Position numbers and translations under genes: made by a program | Notes under the pieces: generated by a model | What the model was told of the DNA's origin: nothing | Seen by the model: only the letters and a program-made list of their open reading frames with translations | Databases searched by the model: none | From: Actinobacteria bacterium OV320 | GTDB taxonomy: Bacteria > Actinomycetota > Actinomycetes > Streptomycetales > Streptomycetaceae | DNA: 64,000 nt | Direction: 5' to 3' | Assembly: GCA_001298545.1 (NCBI GenBank) | Contig: LJCX01000030.1 | Coordinates: forward strand, 62,001-126,000 | Shown: positions 39,212 through 47,087 of the stretch, in pieces | Position numbering within the stretch: the first letter of the stretch is position 1 | How the letters are laid out: each line of letters begins with the position of its first letter

Positions 39212-40714
39212 TCAGTACGGTCCGTGGGTCCAGCGGCCGTCCGTCATCGTGGCGTGCACGGGCATCGCGCGCAGGGCGTCCGGGCCGGCCCCCGACGGGT
39301 CCACGTCGACGACCACCAGGTCGGCCGGGTCGCCGACCCGGATGAGCCGGCGTCCGCGGGCCGCCGCGACCAGCGCGTCCTGGACGGACAGGCGCTGCTC
39401 CGGGTGCCAGGCGGGGCGTTCGTCGTCGGTCCGGCCGACGGCCGACGCGATGGCGAGCCACGGGTCGAGAGCCGAGACGGGGGCGTCGGAACCGAACTCC
39501 AGCCGGGCCCCGGCGGCGAGCAGATCGGCGTAGGCGAAGGCGCGTCCGGTGCGTCCGGCCCAGTGCCGGTCCGCCACGTCACGGTCGTCCGTCGCGTGCC
39601 GGGGCTGCACCCCCGCCGTGACGTCCAGGCGGGCGAACCTCGGGAGGTCCTCGGGGCTCAGCAGCTGCGCGTGCTCGATCCGGCCCCGGCAGCGCACCGC
39701 CTCGAAGGCGTCCAGGGCCAGCGTGTTGGCGTGGTCGCCGATGGCGTGCACGGCGGGTTCGATCCCGTGCGCGGCGGCCCGCCGCATGAGCCGCACCAGC
39801 TCGCGCGGTGAGGTCTCCTCGATGCCGTGGGAACCGTCCGTGCCCTCCAGCCCCGGATAGGGATCACGGCACAGTGCGGTACGGGTGTTGAGCGAGCCGT
39901 CGGTGAAGAGCTTCAGCGGGCCCACCCGTACCAGGCCGCCGGGCGCGCCGACCTCGTCCCCCGTGCGCAGTCCCCGCTCGACTGCCGCGTCCAGGCGGCT
40001 CGGGTAGATCGCGGCCGACACCCGCACGGCCGGCCGGCCCGCGGCCGAGCGCCGCTCCCAGTCCGCGACCGTGTCGCCGAACTGGAAGTCGATGACACCG
40101 GTGACCCCGCGTGCGGCGGCCGCCTCGCAGGCGTCCGCGATCCAGCCGTCGACCACCGCGGCCGGTGCCTCGGGGAGCGCGGACAGGACCTCGTGGCACT
40201 CGGTCTCCCTGACCAGGCCGGTCGGATGGTCGCCCCGGCCGACGAGGGCGAGACAGGCCGAGTTCAGCCACGCGGCGTGCAGATCGGCGCTGACCAGGGC
40301 GACCGGCCGGTCGGGCAGGACGGCGTCGAGGAGCCGCTTGTGCGGGGCGTCGGGCCACAGCCCGTCCCGGAACCCGTATCCGAACAGCACCGTGCCGCCG
40401 GGCGCCGCGCCGCCGCGTTCCCGGACCAGGTCGGCCACCGCCCGCGCGGAGGCGGTGCCGGCCAGGTCCAGGCGGTGCCGGGCGCTCGCCCACTGCGCCA
40501 TGTGGACGTGGGCGTCCCACAGGCCCGGCAGCAGCACCCGTCCGTCCAGGTCGACGACCCGCCCGTCGTCGGCCTTCCCCGCCCGTCCCCCGGTCTCGGT
40601 CTCCGCGACGACATGGGTGACCCTGCCGTCCGCGATCCGCAGCCGGGTGAGCGGACCGCCGGCGCCGAGCCGCACCCGGTCGAGCGTCAGCGCGGCGCTT
40701 GCGTGGTCCGCCAT
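39212..40714 (-). CDS. YtcJ-type metal-dependent amidohydrolase under an iron box
   Basis: A 500-residue amidohydrolase-superfamily enzyme. Its metal-binding HxH lies in LLPGLWDAHVHMAQWA, with a later histidine segment GIEPAVHAIGDHAN, LIEHAQ-like RGRIEHAQLL and the terminal aspartate in LEFGSDAPV. This order matches the YtcJ/amidohydrolase-3 group. The substrate is unknown; members hydrolyse N-acyl or cyclic amide bonds. The ATG at 40714 has GGGAGG five bases upstream, and an iron box lies 53 bp before it, so the gene should be induced in iron starvation. Possible jobs are hydrolysis of an amide in a siderophore or its precursor, or release of iron from the imported siderophore. These are inferences from context only. 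Confidence 0.88.
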   Translation of the reverse strand: MADHASAALTLDRVRLGAGGPLTRLRIADGRVTHVVAETETGGRAGKADDGRVVDLDGRVLLPGLWDAHVHMAQWASARHRLDLAGTASARAVADLVRERGGAAPGGTVLFGYGFRDGLWPDAPHKRLLDAVLPDRPVALVSADLHAAWLNSACLALVGRGDHPTGLVRETECHEVLSALPEAPAAVVDGWIADACEAAAARGVTGVIDFQFGDTVADWERRSAAGRPAVRVSAAIYPSRLDAAVERGLRTGDEVGAPGGLVRVGPLKLFTDGSLNTRTALCRDPYPGLEGTDGSHGIEETSPRELVRLMRRAAAHGIEPAVHAIGDHANTLALDAFEAVRCRGRIEHAQLLSPEDLPRFARLDVTAGVQPRHATDDRDVADRHWAGRTGRAFAYADLLAAGARLEFGSDAPVSALDPWLAIASAVGRTDDERPAWHPEQRLSVQDALVAAARGRRLIRVGDPADLVVVDVDPSGAGPDALRAMPVHATMTDGRWTHGPY

Positions 40715-40767
40715 GGGAGCCTCCCTCTGCGACGGGCGTCTCCCGACACCCGGAACAACCCGCCAAG

Positions 40768-40786
40768 TAAAGTGAGGCTTACCTTA
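40768..40786 (-). promoter_or_regulatory. Iron box upstream of the amidohydrolase gene
   Basis: TAAAGTGAGGCTTACCTTA matches about 13-14 of 19 consensus positions. It lies 53 bp upstream of the amidohydrolase ATG and beyond the stop of the upstream NIS synthetase gene, indicating an internal iron-controlled promoter. Confidence 0.78.
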
Positions 40787-40819
40787 TCTAATGATCGCTC
40801 TTCCGTCCCCTTCCCGGCC

Positions 40820-42385
40820 TCACCGAAGGAGCGGGTTGGGCAGCGGCAGATAGCGGGCGTCGGCGCCGTCCGCACCGGTCCAGCGCAGCAGCAGGTTCGT
40901 CTTGCCGGGCAGGGTGGGCGCGGTCAGCAGCGCGGCGGCCTCGGGAAGGTCGTGGCGGCCCAGTTCACGGCGTACGGCGGGCCAGGGGTCGAAGCCGGGG
41001 TGACGCTCGGCGAGCGCCGCCGCGACCTCCCACAGATGGTTCACCACCAGGCAGTACACCAGCCGCTCCCAGCCCGCCGCCCGCTCCACGTCCGGCAGCA
41101 GTTTCACGCCCTCGGCGTCCCGGAACAGGGCCTGCACGGGAGTGCCGTCGGCGTCCACGGCGATGAGCGTGTTCTGAAGATGCGCCTCGAGGACGACACC
41201 GTGGTCGGCGAAGGCCGTCAGCGCCGGGGGGACGACGACGGCGAGGTAGGCCTCCCACCAGGTGACCGGGTCCGCCGTGGTGGCCGACGGGTTGCCGTCG
41301 AAGCCCTCCACGAGTCCCGCGGCGAGCAGCGGGGTCGCGCCGGACGGCAGAGCGTCCTCCAGCCCGTCGCGGACCAGGACCGCGAGCGCCTCGAAGGCGA
41401 AGTCGGCGGTGCGGTAGCCGCGGTCGCTCAGCCAGACCGCCGGGGCCGGGCCGCGCGCCGCGCGCCCGCCGCCCGCCGCGAAGGCCCGGACCACCGCCTC
41501 GTCGGTCCGGCGCAGTTTCAGCAGGTCGTGCCGCCACAGCCGGCGGATGTCGTTGGTGATGCGGACGTCGAGGCTGAACTTCAGACAGAGGTCCCGTTCC
41601 GGTGTGTAGACCGTCCGCACGGCGGCCGTCGGCCAGACCTCGAAGTCGGTGGCGCCGAGCCGGACCAGGCGGCCGTCGGCGAAGGCCGGCGCGAGCTCCC
41701 GGCCGGCCAGTTCGAGCTGCCAGGGGTGGGCGGGCAGCAGCCGGTAGCCGGGCGGGGCCGTGCCGAGGGCGTCCAGCGCACAGGTGTCGCCCTCCTCGAC
41801 GACGGCGTCCTCGCGCAGCCCCAGCAGGACCAGCGGAAAGCGCGCGTGGGCCTCCGGGGCGTACGGCAGCCAGCCGGCCGGCGGGCCGCCGCCGCGCGCC
41901 TTGGGGGCGGGATGGTGGGGATGCCCGGTGAGCAGCGACTGCTCGGAGCGCAGATAGGGGCCGGGCGGCGGGGTGGCCCGCGCGCGTGCGGTGAGCATCG
42001 CGGCGACCACGTCCCTGCTGTCGGTCATCTCGGCGGGCAGTTCCCGGTTGGCCAGCCCGGTGTGCCCGCGCAGCACCTCGGCGACCAGATCGACGAGCGC
42101 GGCATGACCGAGGCGGTGCCAGGCGCCCGCCGTGTAGACCTCGGGCTCGGCGGGCCGCCGGGTGCCGCGCACGCGCAGCAGCCGGGCGCCGTCGGACGGC
42201 CCGTCGCCGGGCAGCCGGTACACGGACCGGCCGTCGCCGCCCGGTGGGCCGGGCAGCGGTTCGGCGACCTCCCGCAGCAGACAGTTGAGCAGCGGCGCCG
42301 CCGCGCAGGCGTCGGCGCGCTCGGCGACGCCGTCGGCGGACGCCGCGGCCTCGGCGGGCGGGGGGATGAGGTCCACGCGATCCAC
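40820..42385 (-). CDS. IucA/IucC-family (NRPS-independent) siderophore synthetase
   Basis: A 521-residue ATP-dependent acyl-hydroxamate/ester/amide ligase family member. The ATP/substrate landmarks are clear: SEQSLLTGHPHHPAPKARGG, LLPAHPWQLEL, LKFSLDVRITNDIRRLWR, LEAHLQNTLIAVD, FRDAEGVKLLP and the C-terminal PLPNPLLR from the FhuF-like part. NIS synthetases couple carboxylates such as citrate or a ketoglutarate derivative to amines or alcohols. Subtype cannot be told from this sequence alone. The GTG at 42385 has AGGGAACC repeated twice in front. It is divergent from a second family member, and the amidohydrolase follows on the same strand 105 bp later. No DmdR-like box was seen directly upstream. 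Confidence 0.9.
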   Translation of the reverse strand: MDRVDLIPPPAEAAASADGVAERADACAAAPLLNCLLREVAEPLPGPPGGDGRSVYRLPGDGPSDGARLLRVRGTRRPAEPEVYTAGAWHRLGHAALVDLVAEVLRGHTGLANRELPAEMTDSRDVVAAMLTARARATPPPGPYLRSEQSLLTGHPHHPAPKARGGGPPAGWLPYAPEAHARFPLVLLGLREDAVVEEGDTCALDALGTAPPGYRLLPAHPWQLELAGRELAPAFADGRLVRLGATDFEVWPTAAVRTVYTPERDLCLKFSLDVRITNDIRRLWRHDLLKLRRTDEAVVRAFAAGGGRAARGPAPAVWLSDRGYRTADFAFEALAVLVRDGLEDALPSGATPLLAAGLVEGFDGNPSATTADPVTWWEAYLAVVVPPALTAFADHGVVLEAHLQNTLIAVDADGTPVQALFRDAEGVKLLPDVERAAGWERLVYCLVVNHLWEVAAALAERHPGFDPWPAVRRELGRHDLPEAAALLTAPTLPGKTNLLLRWTGADGADARYLPLPNPLLR

Positions 42386-42486
42386 TGGTTCCCTGGTTCC
42401 CTACGGTTCTTCCGGGCGGAGACGATCATTATCGCGTCGTCACAGCCCCTCCGTGACGTCGTACCCGCACCCTCAGGAGCCCACCC
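42386..42486. promoter_or_regulatory. Divergent promoter region of the two NIS synthetase genes
   Basis: The 101-bp region has no match to the iron box found elsewhere in the window. It contains the AT-rich decamer GATCATTATC (42424-42433) flanked by GACGA and TCGTC, an inverted arrangement (42421-42441) unlike its GC-rich surroundings and faintly like a Fur-family (Fur/Zur) half site. No regulator can be assigned. Confidence 0.4.
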
Positions 42487-44031
42487 GTGCACCGTCCCCC
42501 CACCGCCGAGGCCGAGCTGGCCACGGAACTGGCCGCCGTACGCCCCTCTCTCGGCCCGCGGTACACGGCCGCGCTGCCCGGGGCGAGGGCGGCCGTGCTG
42601 ACCCGGCTGTGGCGGGCGCTCGTCCACGAACCCCTGCCGTGGATCGCGCAGCGCGGGGGGTCCGGCGGGGAGAGCCGGCTGCGGCTGCGCGACGGCCGCC
42701 GGCTGCACGGCCCGCGCGCGGATCCGTACGCGACCACCGCCTATGTGACGGACGTCCGGCTGGACGGCGTGGCGTACGACGATCCCGCGCGGCTGATGAC
42801 GGAGCTGGCCGTGCCGCACGGCGTGGGCTTCGCCGCCGAACTCGGCCACAGCGTCGCGTCGTTGGCGCTGTCGCGGGCCGGGCAGGAACCCGGCCTCGCC
42901 TCCTTGCCCGGCCTCGCCTCCTTGCAGGGTCCGGGCGAGTGGCCGGTGCACGACTGGGAGTGGGAGCAGCGGGTGGTGGACGGGCATCCGTACCATCCCA
43001 ACTGCCGTGCGCGGCCGGGCTTCTCGGTGGCCGAGCAGTTGGCGTACGGACCCGAGCACCGGCCCTCGGTGCGGCTGGGGCTGCTGCCGGTGCCGGCCGA
43101 CGAGTGCCTGGTGTCGGGCGAGTGGCCACGGGAGCTGCGCGACGGAACGCGGCTGGTGATCCCGGTGCATCCGTGGCAGGCGGCGCACGTGCTCAAGCGG
43201 TCCTGCGAACAGGAGGCCACCGCTCATCCGCTGATGTCGTTGCGCACCCTCGCCCTCCTTGACGGCCCGCACGTCAAGACCGCGCTGAGCACCCGCCTGA
43301 CCTCCTCCGTACGGGACATCTCCGTCGGCTCCATCGCCGCCTCCGCGGCCCTTTCGGCGTTCGCGGAGACCCTGACTCCGCACACGGACGGCTTGCTGCA
43401 CATGACCCGCACCCTCGGCGCGGCCACCGCGGACTCCCCCGATCTGGCGGCCGTGTTCCGGGAGTCGCCGAGTGTGTTCGGGGCGCCCGGGGAACACGTC
43501 GTCCCGGTCGCCGCCCTCGTCGGTACCGAACTTCCCGCCTCCCCTGCCTGGTTGGCGGAGTTCGCCCGTCTCGCGCTCACCGTCGGGCTGCGGCTGCTGG
43601 AGCTGGGCGTGGCGTTGGAGGCGCACGGCCAGAACCTGCTGGTCGTGCTGTCGGCGTCGGGCGCCCCGCTGCGGCTGGTCTACCGCGATCTGGCCGACAT
43701 CCGGGTCAGTCCGGCCCGGCTGGCCCGGCACGGCATCCCGCTGCCGGACGAACTGCCCGAGCGGATCCGCACGGACGACGTGACCGCGCTGCGGCGCAAG
43801 CTGTTCGGCTCCCTGGTCGCGGGCGCGCTGGCCGGGACGGCGGGCAGCCGCCCGACCCTGCGGGCGGCCCTGGAGACGGCCGTCCGGGATCTCCCGCGTT
43901 CGCCGGACCTCGTGGCGTTGCGCGAGGAACCGCTTCCGGCAAAGGCGCTGACGCTGATGCGGCTGTCGGCGGGGGTGCCCGGGGACCAGTGGGCCCTGTT
44001 GCCCAACCCGCTGACCGGGGACGCATGTTGA
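42487..44031 (+). CDS. IucA/IucC-family (NRPS-independent) siderophore synthetase, second paralogue
   Basis: A 514-residue member of the same ligase family as its divergent neighbour. Landmarks are VVDGHPYHPNCRARPGFS, LVIPVHPWQAAHVLK, VKTALSTRLTSSVRDIS, LEAHGQNLLVVLSA, VYRDLADIRV and a C-terminal LLPNPLTG. The ATP-binding GHPxHP...R motif is present, although the usual Lys before Arg is Cys (NCRARPGF). That is unusual for the family, so activity may differ. The GTG at 42487 has CAGGAG eight bases upstream. Two divergent NIS synthetases normally act successively on one scaffold. Here no decarboxylase, separate monooxygenase or exporter gene flanks them, so they may share the NRPS cluster's enzymes. 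Confidence 0.88.
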   Translation: MHRPPTAEAELATELAAVRPSLGPRYTAALPGARAAVLTRLWRALVHEPLPWIAQRGGSGGESRLRLRDGRRLHGPRADPYATTAYVTDVRLDGVAYDDPARLMTELAVPHGVGFAAELGHSVASLALSRAGQEPGLASLPGLASLQGPGEWPVHDWEWEQRVVDGHPYHPNCRARPGFSVAEQLAYGPEHRPSVRLGLLPVPADECLVSGEWPRELRDGTRLVIPVHPWQAAHVLKRSCEQEATAHPLMSLRTLALLDGPHVKTALSTRLTSSVRDISVGSIAASAALSAFAETLTPHTDGLLHMTRTLGAATADSPDLAAVFRESPSVFGAPGEHVVPVAALVGTELPASPAWLAEFARLALTVGLRLLELGVALEAHGQNLLVVLSASGAPLRLVYRDLADIRVSPARLARHGIPLPDELPERIRTDDVTALRRKLFGSLVAGALAGTAGSRPTLRAALETAVRDLPRSPDLVALREEPLPAKALTLMRLSAGVPGDQWALLPNPLTGDAC

Positions 44032-44133
44032 GCGGGTGACGAGCGCCGGCCGGCGGCGAAGTCCGGCCCGGATGTCGAAACCGGTTCCCCCGCCGTTTTG
44101 TGGCCGGACGCCTCTGATCAATAGGATCCGCCG

Positions 44134-45396
44134 ATGATCAGAACACAACGGCTGGCGGCGGGCGTCTGCGCCCTGCTCGCCGCGCTCACGGCCGGGATCG
44201 CGTTCCCGGCCGGGGCGGTCGCCGACGAGACCACCGCCACCGCGCCCAAGGTCGACCTGGTCCTAGACGTCAGCGGTTCGATGCGGACGAAGGACATGGA
44301 CGGCGGGACGCGGATGGCCGCGGCCAAGCAGGCGTTCAACGAGGTGCTGGACGCGACCCCGGAGAACGTTCTGCTGGGCATCCGCACCCTGGGCGCCAAC
44401 TATCCCGGCGACGACCAGAAAACGGGCTGCAAGGACACCGCGCAGCTCTACCCGGTCGGCCCGCTGGACCGGACCGAGGCCAAGACCGCGGTGGCCACCC
44501 TGTCACCGACCGGCTGGACGCCGATAGGCCCGGCCCTGCTGAAGGCCGCCGACGACCTCGACGGCGGCACCGGCTCCAAGCGCATCGTGCTGATCAGTGA
44601 CGGCGAGGACACCTGCGCTCCGCTCGACCCGTGCGAGGTGGCCCGTGAGATCGCGGCGAAGGGCATCGGCCTGACGATCGACACGCTCGGCCTGGTGCCC
44701 AACGTCAAGATGCGTCAGCAGCTCAGCTGCATCGCCGAGGCGACCGGCGGCACCTACACCTCGGTGGAGCACACCGACGAACTCACCTACCGGGTCAACC
44801 AGTTGGTCGACCGGGCCGCCGACCCCGTGGTGACGCCGGTCGCCACCGAGGGCGCGGCCTCCTGCTCCGCGGCCCCGGCCCTGAAGTCCGGGCTGTACAC
44901 CGACCGCGAGGAGTTCGGCCAGGAGCGCTGGTACAAGGTCGACGTCGAGCCGGGCCAGGAGCTGCGCGCCTCGGTGAGCGTGTCGGCGGACCGGACCATG
45001 AACCCCGACTACGGGGTGCTCCTGCGGGCGGTCACGGTGCACGGCCGGGAGATCGTGCGCGGCGAGGCGGCAGGCAACGGCCGTACCGACGTCATCTCGA
45101 CCGGTCTGCGCTACCCGAAGGCGGAGAGCGACGAGGACGAGGCGCCCATCGAGACGGTGTGCGTGCAGGTCACCAACTCCTACTCGGCGGCCTCGGGGGT
45201 GAAGACCACGCCGGGCATGCCGCTGGAGCTGACCGTGGACGTGGTCGACGGCCCCTCGCAGGCGAGCGACGTGGCCTCCTTCGGCCTCGGGCGCGGCTGG
45301 TGGCTGCTGGGTGTCCTGGTGCTGTTCGGCTTCCTCGCGGGTGTGCTGTGGGGCTGGGTGTCCCGCTGGCGGGTCGCGGTCTGGAGGACCAACTGA
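44134..45396 (+). CDS. Secreted, membrane-anchored von Willebrand factor A domain protein
   Basis: A 420-residue protein with a signal peptide of about 30 residues (cleavage after AVA). A vWA domain follows, with the metal-ion-dependent adhesion motif DVSGSM (Asp45, Ser47, Ser49) and a later threonine/aspartate loop (LISDGEDTC). After a second extracytoplasmic domain (residues ~230-370) there is a C-terminal transmembrane segment around WWLLGVLVLFGFLAGVLWG and a short basic tail. It should face outward. Its stop overlaps the ATG of the next gene (TGATG), so the two products are made together. Ligand and role are unknown. The paired Cys residues suggest disulfides outside the cell. Confidence 0.85.
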   Translation: MIRTQRLAAGVCALLAALTAGIAFPAGAVADETTATAPKVDLVLDVSGSMRTKDMDGGTRMAAAKQAFNEVLDATPENVLLGIRTLGANYPGDDQKTGCKDTAQLYPVGPLDRTEAKTAVATLSPTGWTPIGPALLKAADDLDGGTGSKRIVLISDGEDTCAPLDPCEVAREIAAKGIGLTIDTLGLVPNVKMRQQLSCIAEATGGTYTSVEHTDELTYRVNQLVDRAADPVVTPVATEGAASCSAAPALKSGLYTDREEFGQERWYKVDVEPGQELRASVSVSADRTMNPDYGVLLRAVTVHGREIVRGEAAGNGRTDVISTGLRYPKAESDEDEAPIETVCVQVTNSYSAASGVKTTPGMPLELTVDVVDGPSQASDVASFGLGRGWWLLGVLVLFGFLAGVLWGWVSRWRVAVWRTN

Positions 45397-46232
45397 TGCG
45401 TATCACACGTGTGTTGAGCGGCGCCCTGCTGGCGCTGGGGCCGGTGCTCGGGCTGGCGCTCGGACCGGCGGCCGCACCGGCCGCCGCCGACTCCACCCCG
45501 TCGGCGAGCCCGTCCGACGACAGCTCCGCGCCGACCGAGGCGGGCACGTCGTTCCGTACGGCCACGGAGATCGACCAGGGCCAGACGGCGACGGCGAGCG
45601 GGTCGGCGGGCGACTACCTCTACTGGCCCTTCCCCGCCGACTCCGGGCAACGCCCCACGGTCAAGGCGACGGTGAAGCTGCCTCAGGCCCACACCACGCA
45701 GACCTGGCAGGTCGACGTGTACGACGGTCTGCGGCGCCGTCAGGCGTGCCAGTACGGCGCCCAGACGCGCACCGCCGGCCAGGGCACGGCCTCGGTGGAG
45801 CTGACCTGCGTGCTGCGCACGGTCCGCGCCTGGTCGGAGCCGTGGGCCGACGACCCGCTGCCGGGCACGTACTACGTCCGGCTGACGGCCCTCGACCTCA
45901 AGGCGGCGGACCTCGGTCTGCCGGTCGGCACGGAACTGCGGGTGGACTCCAAGGACATCGGGGGCGCCGCGGCCGTCGACGGCTCGCTGGCGAAGCCGCT
46001 GGTCCCGGGCATCGCCGTCACCTCCCAGGCGAAGGAGGACGACGCCGATGACTCGTCGGCCACGGCGGTGCTGTCGAGCATCGAGCCGGACGACGGCTGG
46101 GCTTCCGGCTGGTGGTCCGACCGCTGGGTGTGGACCGCGATCGGCGCGGTGCTGGCCGCCCTCGCCGGGATCGGCGGATACACGCTGACCCGGGGGTCGG
46201 GACGCCCGCGGCAGGTACCGCCGGGCGCCTGA
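45396..46232 (+). CDS. Secreted/membrane-anchored partner of the vWA protein, unknown function
   Basis: A 278-residue protein I do not recognise as a named family. It has a signal peptide (MRITRVLSGALLALGPVLGLAL...AAAD), then a Ser/Pro/Thr linker. A beta-rich extracellular domain follows (FRTATEIDQGQTATASGSAGDYLYW resembles the domain in the second half of the preceding vWA protein). The C-terminal transmembrane helix is WTAIGAVLAALAGIGGYTL. The start overlaps the vWA stop by one base (TGATG). Both proteins therefore share topology and probably form one surface complex. A terminator follows at 46254. Confidence 0.75.
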   Translation: MRITRVLSGALLALGPVLGLALGPAAAPAAADSTPSASPSDDSSAPTEAGTSFRTATEIDQGQTATASGSAGDYLYWPFPADSGQRPTVKATVKLPQAHTTQTWQVDVYDGLRRRQACQYGAQTRTAGQGTASVELTCVLRTVRAWSEPWADDPLPGTYYVRLTALDLKAADLGLPVGTELRVDSKDIGGAAAVDGSLAKPLVPGIAVTSQAKEDDADDSSATAVLSSIEPDDGWASGWWSDRWVWTAIGAVLAALAGIGGYTLTRGSGRPRQVPPGA

Positions 46233-46253
46233 CGCTCATGTGACGTTGCATCA

Positions 46254-46286
46254 GAAGGCCTGCCGCGCTACAAGCGGCAGGCCTTC
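46254..46286 (+). terminator. Terminator hairpin after the vWA pair
   Basis: GAAGGCCTGCCGC (46254-46266) and GCGGCAGGCCTTC (46274-46286) form a perfect 13-bp stem with a 7-nt loop, 21 bp after the stop codon. Confidence 0.92.
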
Positions 46287-46337
46287 CGTCATGCGCCGCG
46301 CCCCGTCCGCGACGCCCCGCCCTCCCCGACCGCCCGA

Positions 46338-46372
46338 CCTCAGACCTCAGGCCTCAGGCCTCAGGCCTCGCG
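46338..46372. repeat. 7-bp tandem repeat spanning the HxlR stop codon
   Basis: Units CCTCAGA, CCTCAGG (three times) and CCTCGCG follow one another. On the coding strand each CCTCAGG unit supplies a TGA; with a 7-bp period these fall successively in all three frames, and the one at 46361-46363 is the actual stop. Confidence 0.9.
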
Positions 46373-47020
46373 CAGCGCTTTGGCCAGGGTGCCGTCGCCG
46401 CCGACCTCGATCCGCCCGGCCCGCACGGCGTCGAGCACGCCCAACTCGCCCTGGGCGACGGCCGTGCAGGTGTCCGTGTCGAGGACGAGTCGCGCGTCGG
46501 GCTCCCCGGGCGCGGGCCCGTCGCCGTACACCGGCCCGTCCTCGGTGCCGACGTCCAGGTGGAAGACCCCTTCGTCGAGCCGGACTTCGACGAGCCCCGC
46601 ACTCCCGGACGCCTCGCCGTCGAGCCTGCGCAGCAGCGGCAGCGCGAACCAGTGCGCCCGGAGGGCGTCGGTGGGCCGCCGCTCACCGAGTTCGCCTTCG
46701 CCCCACTCGCCCAGGGCCTGCAGGACGGGCAGCAACCCCCGCCCGCGTCCGGTGAGTTCGTACACATAGGCCGCGCCCGGCGGGGGCAGCCGGCGCCGGG
46801 TGGTCAGCCCGTCCCGCTCCATGTCCTTCAGCCGTGAGGCGAGCACGTCCGTGCTCACCCCCGGCAGATCGGCGTGCAGGTCCGTGTAACGGCGCGGGCC
46901 GGCGAGCAACTCCCGGACGATCAGCAAGGTCCAGCGGTCGCCGACGGTGTCGAGCGCACGGGCGGCGGAACAGTACTGGTCGTAGCTTCGGCGAGGTGAC
47001 ATGGCACGCAGTCTAGACAT
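46361..47020 (-). CDS. HxlR-family transcriptional regulator with C-terminal SCP2-like domain
   Basis: A 219-residue DNA-binding protein. The N-terminal winged helix reads RRSYDQYCSAARALDTVGDRWTLLIVRELLAGPRRYTDL, the HxlR signature, and ends with MERDGLTTRRRLPPPGAAYVYELTGRGRGL. The extra C-terminal ~100 residues (DALRAHWFALPLLRR..., ARLVLDTDTCTAVAQGEL) look like the sterol-carrier-protein-2 fold found in long HxlR proteins. I chose the ATG at 47020 because GGAAAG sits 8 nt upstream; the ATG at 47002 has no ribosome site. It is divergent from the aminotransferase gene over two inverted repeats, so it probably regulates itself and/or that neighbour. Confidence 0.87.
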   Translation of the reverse strand: MSRLRAMSPRRSYDQYCSAARALDTVGDRWTLLIVRELLAGPRRYTDLHADLPGVSTDVLASRLKDMERDGLTTRRRLPPPGAAYVYELTGRGRGLLPVLQALGEWGEGELGERRPTDALRAHWFALPLLRRLDGEASGSAGLVEVRLDEGVFHLDVGTEDGPVYGDGPAPGEPDARLVLDTDTCTAVAQGELGVLDAVRAGRIEVGGDGTLAKALREA

Positions 47021-47031
47021 GTCGTTGGACT

Positions 47032-47059
47032 TTCCAAGCTGGAACTTGGTAAAACCAAG
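47032..47059. promoter_or_regulatory. Paired inverted repeats, probable HxlR operator
   Basis: Two perfect inverted repeats abut: TTCCA-AGC-TGGAA (47032-47044) and CTTGGT-AAA-ACCAAG (47045-47059). They lie between the HxlR start (47020) and the aminotransferase start (47088) and share the CCAAG/CTTGG half, as expected for a dimeric regulator binding at two adjacent sites. Confidence 0.7.
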
Positions 47060-47087
47060 CAACACACAACCGGAGGGGCGAGCGCGC

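Noticed and set aside
42421..42441. A confident Zur or DmdR operator between the NIS synthetase genes
   Set aside because: The resemblance to a Fur-family half site is only partial; it is reported as a weak regulatory candidate instead.
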